A stretch of 64,000 nt of DNA from Posidonia oceanica (taxonomy: Eukaryota; Streptophyta; Magnoliopsida; Alismatales; Posidoniaceae). Numbering within the stretch: the stretch's first letter is position 1; each line of letters starts with the position of its first letter. Positions 1-11,340 of this stretch are shown here, piece after piece. A program made the translations under genes and the position numbers. The notes beneath the pieces were generated by a model. It did not search any database, was not told the DNA's origin, and saw only the letters and a program-made list of their open reading frames with translations. The stretch spans positions 122,669,001-122,733,000 of the forward strand of contig JAZBRS010000029.1 in NCBI GenBank assembly GCA_037176725.1, written 5' to 3'.

Positions 1-3000
1 ATACATCTTGCATGGCAGCCATTGCCCGATGACGAAAATTGAAAAGCAAGCCTGCTGGAAGGAGAGAGCCATCCCTTCTCAACCGACACTACCTAGATGA
101 TCAGATAAGCGAGGAAGCCACCACCTACTGAGAGTAGGACGAAGTGTCCAAATTCCGTACGGGGCCTACACCTCCCAGAGGAAGAGAAAATGCTAGGGCG
201 ACTGAGAGGGTGAGCCTAAAACATACATATTCACATGGGCATAAAAGAAAGCATGCAGATAGAAGGCGAAGACAGAAGTCAGCCCAAGAGAGAGACGTGC
301 AAATTAACCTTATCCCTACCATACCTTAGAGAGGAGTCAGAGCATGCACCTGGGTAGCCCACATCGCCAAAGGGACTAGCCACCCCTTCCTGCAGCAAAA
401 GCCTCCAGCCCAAACCAAGCACCTATTACCTCCAAGTTAGGAATAGAGCGAACCCGAGCGTCCATGAGGGAGCAGAAAATAAATGAAATCTCAAAAGAGC
501 AAGTGTAGGGCCCAAAAGAGTTTGGCATGGAGCCTGATCCATCACCCCCTGAGAGCTTGAGTGTCACCACCCACCAAGGAGAGCCACCCACAGCTTGTAA
601 GTCCTGGTAGGGTCAATTGAGTTGAGGCCGTCCTCCTCCTTTTCAGTAGGCATGAATGCTTTCTAGCATAACTGAGGGCAGATAAATAAGAATCACCTCT
701 TAATCAATCATCTTGCCTAACCACTGCTATCTTGCTCGCATATGCATAACCCCGTAGGATCTACTTCAGCATTTCCGGCCAGGGGCACAACATTTGCTTC
801 CTAGTCAGGGCACATACATCAGAGCACTCTCAGAGTGAGCCTGTTACAGCCAACAGCACAAACCTTGCATCCTCCATCAGGAAATAGATCCGCTGCACCC
901 AGTGTAGAATTGCCAGTCCATAATAGCACTGCAGACATTCCATGTCCTACAAGCATCAGGCATGGACAGCAACATATAGCAAGCTGTGACAGCACTCTTT
1001 CAGCAAGCAGACAGCAATGAACCAATCCGCCCTCAGAGGTGAGCATCAACGAACAAGTGTCATCCAGTGCCTCAGCCAGCATTCAACAGTAGCAGTCCAA
1101 GAGCACCTGTAGACAAGACTCCTCAGCAGACCTTTCCCGGCTAAACCAGCCAGCTTGGCCCCCCTGCATTCGCATCTCCCTTTCTCTCGTTCGCCCACAA
1201 AGCGAACTTATCTGCGTCCTGATACCAGGGGCATGTCAACTGCTCTTTGGTATCATTCCCTCGATGCCAGGGGCATCTCGTTTGTCCTTTGGTATCACCT
1301 TGCTATCCTTGCTCTGCATTTTGCCACCGGCTACGTCTCGGTTGGCAAATTCACCACTCTTGTCTCGCGTCTTTGTCTTCGGTTGCGTCCTGGATGACAA
1401 ATTCGCTATCTTGCCTAGCGGTTTGTCTCCAGTGGCATCCTAGATGACAAATTCGCTATCCTGCCTCGCGTCTTTGTCTCCGGTTGCGTCCCAGATGACA
1501 AATTCGATATCCTGCCCCATGTCTTTGTCTCCGGTTGCATCCGAGATGACAAATTCGCTATCCTGCCCCGTGTCTTTGTCTTGTTGCATCCGGATAACAA
1601 ATTCGCTATCCTGCCTAGCGGTTTGTCTCCGGTTGCGTCCCAGATGACAAATTCGCTATCCTGCCCCACGTCTTTGTCTCCGGTTGCGTCCTAGATGACA
1701 AATTGGCTATCCTGCCCCACGTCTTTGTCTTTGGTTGCGTCCCAGATGACAATTTCACTATCCTGCCTTGCGGTTTGTCTCTGGTTGTGTCCCAGATGAC
1801 AAATTCACTATCCTGCCTCATGTCATTGTCTCCAGTTGCGTCCCAAATGACAAATTCACTATCCTGCCTTGCGGCTTTTTCTCCGGTTGCATCCTGAATG
1901 ACAAACTCGCTATCCTACCTCGCGGTTTGTCTCCGGTTGCATCTCGGATGATAAATTTGCTATCCTGACTCATGTCTTTATCTCTGGTTGCGTCTCGGAT
2001 GATAAATTCACTGTCCTACCCTACGTCTTTGTTTTCGGTTGCGTCCCGGATGACAAATTTGCTATCCTACTTCGCGGTTTGTCGCCAAATGCGTCTCGGA
2101 TTGACAAATTCGCTAACCTGCCTTGTGGTTTGTCTCCGGTTGCGTCCTGGATGACAAATTCGCTATCTTGTCCCGCAATTTGTCACTGACTGTGTCTCGG
2201 ATGACAAATTCACTATCTTGTCCCGTGATTTGTCACTGATTGCATCTTGGTTGACAAGCTTGCTATCCTGCTCTACGATTTGTCGTTGACTGCGTCTCGG
2301 TTGACAAACTCGCTATCCTGCTCCATGATTTGTCGCCGACTACGTCTCAGTTGACAAACTGGCTATCCAGCCCCATGATTTGTCGTTGACTGTGTCTTAG
2401 TCGACAAATTCGCCATCCTACTTAGTGTTTTGTCACCGGCTGCGTCTCGGTTGACAAGTTCGCCCCTACCTTACTCCCGTATGCTTGCTTCTGTGCTCCA
2501 AGCGGACGAGGACCGACTTGTTTATTTCCTTTCGGGCTGGCAACCCTAACTGCTCGGTTGACAGCTGTCAAAATGTTTGCTCGGGCTGGCAGCCCCAACT
2601 ACTCGATTGACAACCGTCAAGATGTCTACTCGGGCTGGTAGCCCTAACTGCTCGGTTGACACCTGCCATACTATCTAGCCCCTTCTCGGTGCCTGGGATG
2701 CTTTGGCCGCCCCCTGGTATCATCCTCCTGATACTAGGGACATCTTTTTTGTTGCCTCTGGTATCGTGCTCTCCTTTCTCTAGGCTGGCATCGAGAAAGT
2801 CAAAGTGTCTGGCATCTCGGGCGGCAAGCACGTCAGTCTTGTCTGGTGCCCCTCTTTGCGCAGGTTTGGATTAACCGCCAACTTGTCACCGCATCGCATC
2901 TGCATCCCATTACATCATCACTAGCATCTCATAATATTCACATTGCATCGCATTGCATGGCATCACACTCCATCTTATCGTGTGACACTGCATCTACACG

Positions 3001-3458
3001 CATTCCCCTCTCGGCTGGCAGAGTCCCTAACCGGCCACTACCCCTGGCATCCAACATCATCACATTAGCATTGCATGCATAGCATCAGCATGCATTACAT
3101 TAGCATCACACTCTGCATATGCCCCTAGCAGAGTCAACCCCAGCATCGCATGCTAAGCATCAACATACATTTCATCAGCATCGCGCGAGCCCGCACACAC
3201 CCCCATAGGAGTTCATCGCACATGAGCACTAGCATACCATCAGCATTGCATGATTTGCATCAGCATTGCATTTTGGTCATCAGCATCAGCACTTGCATCT
3301 GTATTTGCATCTTAGCAGCAAGTCATGACTTTTGGTGCATTCACTGAATAAGTGACTCACGCCAATAGCAGCTCCATCTTCGCCGACCTTAGGCAGGGTG
3401 TCTTGTCAACCCTGAGCAGCAGCCTTGCTTCCCTCGACCTCACTCAGGGAGAGGCATC
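1..3458 (+). mobile_element. Element A: 3' internal region of a Tat/Ogre-type LTR retrotransposon (partial)
   Basis: This is the non-coding part between pol and the 3' LTR of a forward element whose pol lies left of the window. Bases 1-600 align by eye with the post-pol region of element E (about 40,950-41,740), including the shared phrase 'gagtttggcatggagcc'. It then holds GATACC/GGTATC hairpins (1221-1254, 1263-1296, 2730-2765), a tandem array (1385-2470), a 'gggctggcagccctaactgctcg' type motif also present in G, and a CAT/GCA-rich stretch (2880-3340). Unlike B, E and G it shows no recognisable DUF7745-like ORF. Short ORFs here look accidental. Confidence 0.85.
1385..2470 (+). repeat. Tandem array of element A, about 51-bp unit, roughly 20 copies
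   Basis: The unit begins GATGACAAATTCGCTATCC and is followed by a TTTGTCTCCGGTTGCGTCC-like half. Copies diverge toward the right end. Most units carry GACAAA and TTTGTC as inverted arms; the copy near 1400-1430 also has inner arms CGCTA/TAGCG. ORFs on both strands across it are repeat artefacts. The position, between pol and the PPT, matches the arrays of B, E and G. Confidence 0.9.
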
Positions 3459-3471
3459 TGTAGACACTCTG
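3392..3471 (+). promoter_or_regulatory. PPT and nested stem at the 3' LTR junction of element A
   Basis: The polypurine tract 'agggagaggcatc' ends at 3458, directly before the LTR start TGTAGACAC. Upstream, CCTGAG and CTCAGG form a hairpin. Outside it, CAGGGTGTC (about 3394-3402) can pair with GACACTCTG (3463-3471) inside the LTR, with one G-U pair. B, E and G have the same layout. The PPT is where plus-strand DNA synthesis would start. Confidence 0.75.
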
Positions 3472-5811
3472 TTTTGGCACCATTCATTAGCAGGCTCATC
3501 TGGAGGTGATAGCTCGGGATGTGGCATGGCAGACCCCACCATTTCACCCCAAACCAAACCCTAAACCTGGCCAAACCATCAAAACCTACCCAGAACCCTC
3601 ACATCCACTAACCTCCAACATCCAAAGCCCATTTGATGGTCCAGCACTTGAGAAACGGGCCTAGAAGTCCATGTATTTGACTTTGTGTAGACCAAGTGAG
3701 GCAAGCCACCGCTGTTTACTAGGGCTGATACCAGGCGCGGTGTGGTGGTGCAGAATCATGGCGCGGCTGCTCTAGGTCAGTAGCTCTGGCTGCTGAGGAT
3801 TGAATGGTCCTTTGCCATTTGGATCATTGGTTCCTTGATTCTCATTGGCCTGCATGGATCTGGGTGTGTTCCTCAACATCTCTGGACCATCAAGCCCCTC
3901 TTTGCAAACCAATTTCCCATCCAATCCTTTGCACACATCCTCACTGGCCATTTCAAATCTCAGATCCACATCAATTGCCTGCATGTGTCCTCCAACCTAT
4001 AAAACAGTACCAGCACCGACCTCGAAGCCTCTGGTTGCTCTCCTCTCGGTCGCCCCCTCCATCTCCGACCACCAGTAAGCCAACAGCAGCCTTCACAACC
4101 CATCCACTACGACCCACTGTTAATTGCTCCCAAGCTGCCACCACAAGTCACACACACTCTCAGCCTCATCCCCACACTCCCAGTGACCCATTCAACAGCC
4201 AAACATTGCTGGACACTCGCCGCAATGCCTCCTTGCTCGAGCGTCTCCGTCATCTTCTCCAGCAAACCCAACCAGCAGCTGACCCCACTGCATTGCCTCC
4301 AACAGCCCACACATGGCCTATGCCAAGCGAGCATCACCTGGACAACCACCGACCATCCTTGAGTGCATCCCAGCCTCGTATAGCCTCCGCCGCTGCGTCC
4401 CGCATCAATGCTGCCTGGAGCAATGCCGGCCGCAAGCCATCAGCGTCAGGAGCATCATCCACTCACGGACTCAGGTAAGCCACGCATCCTTGAGCTTCAT
4501 TATAGTTTCCTTTTGCTCCGTTGCCCATTTATGTGTGTGAATTCGATTGGTTTGCCGATTTTCTTTCTGTCTGTGCACTCTATTTTTCGTTGGCGACTTC
4601 ACTGGCCGTGTGAGACCTCTGGCCGTTGAGCACGACCGGGGAACCACCGTCTCACCTGCTTTGTGCTCCTCCCTCTCCCCTCGACCTTGTTGCGATGCTC
4701 CAACAGGAGATCGAGCCTATAGCTGTTGGCCTGACTCAACGAGCAATCGGCAAACTCCGGTGAGCTTGATGGGGAGGGGAGCCAAGCACATGTTTTCATG
4801 TTTCCTCAGTTTGCATCGCTCGCTCGGCCCTTCCTCTACCTTCCATGCCCTTCACAGAGAGCCACGGCCACGTCCCGTTAGCTCATGATCTTCCTCAGGG
4901 CCGGTGGACACGTCCATCTCCGGCGAAGAGGGATGGAGGTGGAGGAGGAGATCTGAGCGGCTATTTTACATTCTCCTTGTTTGTTCTTATTCTCTAGTAT
5001 GCCATCTTGCTCTGTGTATAGATGTTTGCATGTTTCTAATCGTTTTCATAGCATAATTTGGTGATGAAACTCGCGGGCTGGACTGTAAGGCATATAGCGT
5101 GGGTTCCTAGCGCAGGCACCTAGCACGAGCACCCAGCGTGGGTTCCTAGCGCGGTTTGCCAGCTTCAGACCAGACTTTGAGTGGAGCACTATTTTGGTTT
5201 GGAATCTGATTTCCCATATCTATTTTCGCTCATGCATACTTGGATCTGCTGTCTACATGTCTCTACTTGCATTGCATGGCTTTCTCCGACATTTTGTTTC
5301 TCGCCGGCATTCATTAGGGCAAGGATACTTACTGTCTGGAGTTCCCTTGAACTGAGGCGCGATGATCTAGCGAACATCCTTAACGGATATTTTCGGTGCG
5401 GCTCCTATGCATGAGTGCCCAGCTTAGAACACTGACAGCGCTGCTGAGTGTTTAGATCGCTTGTGTTTTTTTCATCATGCATCATGGCATTTAAGCATAT
5501 AATAAAGCATTCATCATGGCATGGCATTCATCACCTTCGGGCGAACATTCATTGGCATTCGTTGCCGACATTGCCACATGCGAGCGAGATAAGCCTAGAA
5601 AGACCAATTTCCGGGTGCATGGGGGTGCCTAACCCCTTCCCTATGCGTAATAAGAGTCCTTACCCTTTCTCAGACCCACAATGACCATTGTGTTAGCATC
5701 CATTGGCACGAGTCAGGCATCTTAGCAGCATTTGCACACATTCCTGCTTTCCTCACGGTTTTCCTCATCTTCCTGACAAATAGACTAGGTGGCACCTTCG
5801 TTTTGTCTTAT
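3459..5811 (+). repeat. 3' LTR of element A, cut at its 3' end by insertion of B
   Basis: It starts TGTAGACACTCTG after the PPT. It shares with the E and F LTRs a C-rich middle (about 3800-4950), the block 'ttactgtctggagttc' near 5330, and the 'gtgcctaaccccttccc' block near 5625. It stops at 'ttgtctta' where the B LTR begins; by comparison with E about 150 bp are missing and should lie beyond the right end of B, outside the window. A 224-residue Ser/Pro/His-rich ORF (3804-4478) is compositional. A GTAAGC splice-donor-like site at 4475 follows the C-rich block. Confidence 0.85.
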
Positions 5812-8737
5812 TGTATTAACCCTGAAAATCAGCGCGTCCATGCACGATGCCAAAGCTCGCGTGCACCGACCGATAATAGGTCACTATTAGCGGGTGGATC
5901 CGAGGAGGGATGTTCGACTCGAAAACACCAAAAAATAGAGACGAATGCAAAAGGAAAGCAAAATAAAAGAAAAGGAGTCACCACCTAATTTATTAAAACG
6001 GGAAAACTAGGAAAATCGTGTAAGGAACGTGCAAGGAAAACTTATGCATTTCGAAAGCATGCAAATCCAATGCAAATGTCTGACACAAAGTCAATGCATT
6101 CCAAACAAAGGCTAAGGACTCCTGTTACGTGCGGGAAGGTGTTAGGCACCCCCGACACGCCCGAGGAATTGGTCTTTGTTAACTGATCCGCTATTGTGTG
6201 GCAAATGTTGGCAAATGAATGCTGGTTTATGTTCGCCCAAAGGCGGTATGCAATATGCAATTATAAACCATGCAAAGCTTAACAAACCTTGTTTAAAAGC
6301 AATTAAGTAAAGTTAAAGCATTGCAAACAGGCGATAGACAAGCGAGAGAAGCAAAACTAAAGCCAAAGGAGTCAGATAAAAACAAAGGGGCGGTAATGGG
6401 AACGACTATGCCCACTGCCTGGATTATTGCTAGAGTCGCCGGCCTGAGGGGCAGCAGTGCCTATCGTCAGTGGAATTGGCGACACTGAGCACGTCTCCTA
6501 CTACCAACACAGTGGCAATCATCGCCAAGGAAGGCTATGGAAATCATGCAAAACATAAAATCGGCGACAAAGCAATAAAGATTGCATGCTCTGAGATAAA
6601 ACTGGTATTAAAACAAGCTGATCAACAAAGCGAGGAGGCAGCAAGCGAGCGACGCAGCCCACTGCCTGGACTACAACCAAGTCGCCGTTGAGAGCAGCAA
6701 CTGAGCAAGTCGCCACTTTGAGTGGCGCCTGAACCAGTCGCCAAGCTCCCAGGCAACACAGCCACGCACAGTACTCCCAAGCAGGAGCCTTTGCTACTGA
6801 AAACATGCTATATAGATTGAGCGAAATAAGAAACCAAGCATGCAGGATTACATATGCCATATCCCTGATCAAAGCCATGCAATCACTTTGTCAAATGACA
6901 AAATGGGTCACAAGATACGGCAGCCTAAAGTCCAGCCGGTGGACTGTTGAAAAGACACAGTCGAGTCACCGATGCGAGCGGCGGCTCAACTGGCAGTCCT
7001 GGACCAAACTTCAAGGCCAAATCTCGCACCCAAAGCCATGCAAGATTGAAAATTAATGGTGCAAACAAGCAGAGCAATCAACCACGATGACAAGGAACAA
7101 AAATCACATGAAACAGATGCTTGGGTAATGAGATACACTGGCTCAAAGTCTGGCCGGTGGACTGCTAAAGTTGCAGGTTAGTCGCCGCTTGGAGTGGCGT
7201 CACCTCTGCAACCAAGTAGTCCAAACGGCAGACTTTGGAGCCAAATCTCACTCCACAAGCGATGCAAAGCAAGCAACAGTATGCAAAATTAAAGAACAAG
7301 CATCCACAATCACAGAGAAACAAACATCAAGCAAAATGACGGGCTGGATCACCCGGAGCGTCGACCCAAAGATCGACCGACGGTAGTTTGAAGTTGCTGG
7401 TCAGTAGCCACTTGGAGCGGCGCCAGACCTAGCAGTCCGATTAACGGACTTCAACGGCATATTGCTCGCTCCAGGCGAAGCGAAAATGGCCAGGGAAGAT
7501 CGGAGAATGTCGACAACGTTCCCACGAACCCAGCCACACCTTCAGTATGGAAAATGGTTGCTCGAGGAGCTCCACCCATCTCCTCCACTTTGCACCGCCG
7601 TCGTCCATTGAGCTCCAGCCATAGAGGCAACCGAAGGTTTGAGGAGTCGGCTAGGAAGCTTTGTGGCATGGAGGAGGATGCAAGGGAGCATCCCCAGGTC
7701 GAGGAGAGAGGCTCGTGCCTCTGTCCCGCCTCTACCGGCACCTCGTCGGCGTTGCCGCGCCTCCTCGGCCGTTGGGCCAGCCGAGAGCGCAAGGACACTA
7801 ACTAATATTCTAAAAGTAAAGAGAAGAGGTTCGGGAAGCTTCCCGGACCCTTAAACAAGTAATGTGGTGAGGTATACTACCTCTGTGGCTTTGCCGGAGT
7901 TGGCGGAAAGGGTGACCGGAGTTGGAGAAGAAGGTAACGGTGAGGCTTGGAAGGGGTTTGGATTGCTCTGGAATGCTTGGGATCGCACAAGGAAGGATGG
8001 GGAACGCTCTGAGGACTCTCAATTATGCTCTGAGGGCTCACAATTGCAAGTGTGGTCTGTGTGAGGGTGAGAGACAGTGGTGGGTTTAGGCGGCAAGAGA
8101 TTGGTTTTGTTCGATGGTTGCCTCTGCACACGAGGATGAAAGGCGCAGTGAGGGTCGTGAGAGTAGGAAGAGGGCCGGCTTTGGCAGAGAAGTAAGTGGG
8201 GAAGAGAAAGGAAGTTACTACGGGCAGGCGAGGACGACGAAGTCGTCAATGGCAGGCAGCCAGCGAAGTCGGTGGAAGGAGATTTGTGAGTGGCAAGTGG
8301 CCGGCAAGGTGAGTAAGTGCGGCCAAAGAAGTAAGTGGGTCTTGGCAGCTAGTGGGTGGCCAGGAGTGGGCGAGTAAGTGGCCGAGGGGACGGGTGGCAG
8401 GTGACGACGACCGGCAACTGCCGTGGCAGCGAAGCTTAGACAGTGGCCTGAGTTGCAGTCCAGTCGCCGCTAGCCGTGGCGCCAAACCCAGTCTCCACCA
8501 ATCTTAGTGACGAGGTCTAGTCGCCTCTGCATGCGGCGCCTGAACGTGCCACTTAGTAAACTAGGCTGCTATTGGGCTTGGGTTGGTATAAGTTTGAGTT
8601 AAGTTTGGATTAGGTTTGGAATTGGATTGTTTTGGGTTGGTTTTGGGTAGGGTTTTGAATAGGATTCGCCGTACCACCTTCTGAGCAAACTTCCTGAAAT
8701 TCTCCAACAACAAGAATGTCAAAATGGGGTGTCTACA
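5812..8737 (-). repeat. 3' LTR of element B (2.9 kb)
   Basis: On the minus strand it starts TGTAGACACCCCATTTTGAC (ending at 8737) and ends TTAATACA (5812). The start resembles the E LTR start, and the last 150 bp share the GGTGCACGCGAGCTTTGGCA block of E. The middle shows no similarity to E that I can see. It carries several GTCGCC...GGCGCC modules (about 6430, 6685-6760, 7180, 7400, 8460, 8515), one with perfect arms CGCCACT/AGTGGCG near 6710-6727, also found in the C and D LTRs. No ORF here looks real. Confidence 0.87.
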
Positions 8738-8801
8738 GATGCCCCTCCCTGAGCGAGGTCAAGCGTAGCAAGTTCATGGCTCAGGGTTGACAAGACACCC
8801 C
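8726..8801 (-). promoter_or_regulatory. PPT and nested stem of element B
   Basis: On the minus strand the PPT 'gaggggcatc' ends at 8738, next to the LTR end at 8737. CCCTGAGC (8747-8754) and GCTCAGGG (8779-8786) form a perfect 8-bp hairpin just upstream of the PPT. GGGGTGTC (8726-8733, inside the LTR) and GACACCCC (8794-8801) form a perfect outer 8-bp stem enclosing the PPT. Confidence 0.75.
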
Positions 8802-9985
8802 ACCTGACACCGGCAGGAGCACAAGTTGCTATTGGCGTGAGCCACATATTCGCCGGATGCACCGAAAGTCGTGACTCATTGCCGCAATGCAAAAATGCAG
8901 ATGTAGATGCAGATGTAGATGCAATGCATGCTAAAGTAACTACCTAGTACATGATGTTATTAATAAAGAAATGTAGGGTTGATGCAAAGGGATGTTAAAA
9001 GGATTGCGGTGTAATGCGAAAATTTGGTAGTTAGTCCAAATTTGCACGAAAGGGGTGCCGAACAAGACTAACAGGCTTGCTGTCCAGGTAGCGAGGGCTA
9101 CCAGCCTAGAGAGGGGAAAAGAGATAGCTTGTCCCCGTTCGAGGAAGCAAGCGAAGCGGCTAGGGTCGTGCAAAAGGCACAACAAAAAACTTCGAAAAAT
9201 GCATGAGAGAAGTGGGGCATCTTCTCGTACCAAGAAGGCGTGCAGGACTTCGTCTGCCTAGAACGAAGTCATGCGAAGGAAGTGATAAGTTTTCGGACTT
9301 ATCGGCCAGAAGTGATGAGTTTCGGATCATCAGCCGGGAGGTTGCAACTGCAGATGATAAGATATCGGACTTATCGACCACAGATTATGGTTTCGGAGCA
9401 TCAGCCGGTGGGTGATGGTTACTGGACATCAGCCAAAAGGTGATGGTTACTGGACATCAGCCGAAAGGTGATGGTTATTGGACATCAGCCGGAAGTTGCA
9501 ATTACAGATGATAGAATATTAGACTTATCGGCCAGAGATGATGGTTTCGGAGCATCAGCCGGAGATTGCAAGTGCAGATGAACCCGTGACATCCAGGTAT
9601 GTCGACGGGGGAAAGATGGGGGAATGATACCACAGGGCAGCCAAAAAAAGATGCCGCTGGTATTAGGATGATACTAGGGGACAGCTGAAGCACCCTTGGC
9701 ATCAAAAAGCAAAGGATATGGACAAAACTGTCACGTTTGTCAAATGAGTAGTTAGGGGTACCAGCCCGGAGGGTGATCTGGGTGAAGCTGCTTAGCGGCT
9801 TTGCTTGATTTGACGGCATGGGTCTGTAGAGATTCTGGCATCTGGCTGATTGTGGAGGACTTTCCTGCACCATTTTGGTAGCAAGTATGGCCAAAGGCCC
9901 TAAGGCATGATTGGTAAGAACATAAATGCATTGAGCAAACTTGAAACACAAGCAGATGGCACAAAACACCTTTGTATTGATTGAG
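8802..9985 (-). repeat. Element B 3' UTR with short hairpin array (about 9262-9570)
   Basis: About ten degenerate units end in CATCAGCC or TTATCGGCC. Each contains an inverted pair around a conserved core: GATAAG/CTTATC, GATGA/TCATC or GATG/CATC around 'tccgaaac', 'tccgatat' or 'tccagtaac'. The same motifs, on the sense strand of E, build the E array, so the two arrays are related. Two GATACC-type hairpins follow (9626-9664, 9669-9702). No ORF here is credible. Confidence 0.75.
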
Positions 9986-9987
9986 CT

Positions 9988-11340
9988 TTAGGTTACATGC
10001 CCGTGGCAGGCCAAAAAAGGTACAGCATGATTCAAAAAATCTAAGCAAGCAAGCAGCTGCACAAATGCCCTAGCTGATTCAAGCCTTCTTTGATCTCTTG
10101 TAGTCAAGGAACAGGGGGCGCCAGGTGGGATCTCGTTGATGGGCCAGAGTCCCTGCACCTCAGTCACATACTCAGGCATGCATCCTGATCCTTTTGCAGC
10201 TGCGATGTTCGTCGACAGCACTCCATGTTGCATTAGGTTGGCTAACTCTATTGTAGCAACAGCTGAGCTGAGAGGATAGATCTGGAGAAGCCTAGGCGCT
10301 GTGCTATCAACAAAGGCGCCCTGCTAGAAGCCGAATTGCCACATGACCAGGATAGGGTGGTATTCCACACCCCCAGTGAATCCTGGCAGCACAACAAGTC
10401 GCATGTCGCGGGTGCCGAAGAAGACAGTGAATGGCTCGACCGCGGATGGGATGATATGCAAGGTTACTACATCACCCGTTATCTTTGATAGCTTCTCGTA
10501 TTCCTCTTGGACTCTTGATAGTCTTGGCATGGCCACTATTGCAATATGTTTTAAAAGCATGCACCTGGGGGCGCAAAATATCCATTTCTAAGTGTCTGCC
10601 CAACCAAATCTGTATGAGTGCTCCGCAACCGTGGAAGTGGCGACAGCGGTGTGAGACGCGGTCCAGTCCGCGATAAGTCTCTGCCAAGACAACTGGTGCC
10701 AAGTCGATCTACCAGGTCACCACAGCAAGTGCAATCTCAGCAATCTCGATTGCCACTGTCATCCGGCTATGAGTGAAAATCAGCTCACCTAGAAAGCGGG
10801 TGACAAATCCCCAGAGCCATAGCTCATCTATGAGTTCAGCACGCTTGTCCATAGTCTCATCAAAATATCCTAGGCGGAGCATGGGCGTGAGCCCGCTGGA
10901 GCAGATTAGTTTTTACTGGCAGCCTTTAGTAGAGAGCCCAGACAGTTGGCTTAGGACTGCGATGTGTCTGTCGTGCCTTACAAAAACAATTGGTCCCATG
11001 ATCTTGGAGTAGCCACAGATCCAGCGCACTTCCTCCAACCTGGGTGTCAGCTCCGTTCTGCCGAAGCGGAAGACGTGGTACGCCGATTTTCAGAACCTTG
11101 CAGCGGCACATAGAAGATGTCAGCTCACCTCAACATCAACTGCCCCCAGAAGCTTAGAAGGAATGCCCCATGTGCGCAACCTCTCGCGGTCATCTTTAGT
11201 AAGCTTGCCAATCCACTCTCGTAGGGTCTCGGAGCAATGCATCGGGGTCACTAGAGTGGGAAAACCCATTGCGCAAGAGGGAGAATGCAGGCAGCTAGTG
11301 CAGAATCTTCAAGTACCTGTAACCAAGGCTGTGGATCATC
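9988..11340 (-). pseudogene. DUF7745/plant-mobile-domain-like ORF of element B, broken
   Basis: This is a degenerate copy of the extra ORF found in E (42140-43342). Recognisable pieces on the minus strand are the region leading to 'RWICGYSKI' (about 11010), 'APVVLAETYRGLDR' (about 10700), 'HAFKTYCNSGHAK', 'VQEEYEKLSK', 'MRLVVLPGF' and 'YVTEVQGLWPINEIPP'. Damage includes a frameshift near 10520, where the frame changes between 'TIKS' and 'QEEYEKL', and an in-frame TAG near 10324 where E has a Gln codon (CAG). The upstream half has further shifts. About 120 nt after the stop, ending in the 'ggcatgtaacc' block, are also conserved in E and G. The domain is known from plant proteins and transposons; its biochemical role in the element is unknown. 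Confidence 0.75.

Noticed and set aside
1385..2470. Possible CRISPR-like array
   Set aside because: The 51-bp units are contiguous tandem copies without unique spacers, in eukaryotic retroelement context.
3804..4478. 224-codon ORF in the A LTR
   Set aside because: Low-complexity Ser/Pro/His composition inside an LTR, with no counterpart in the other LTRs beyond base composition.
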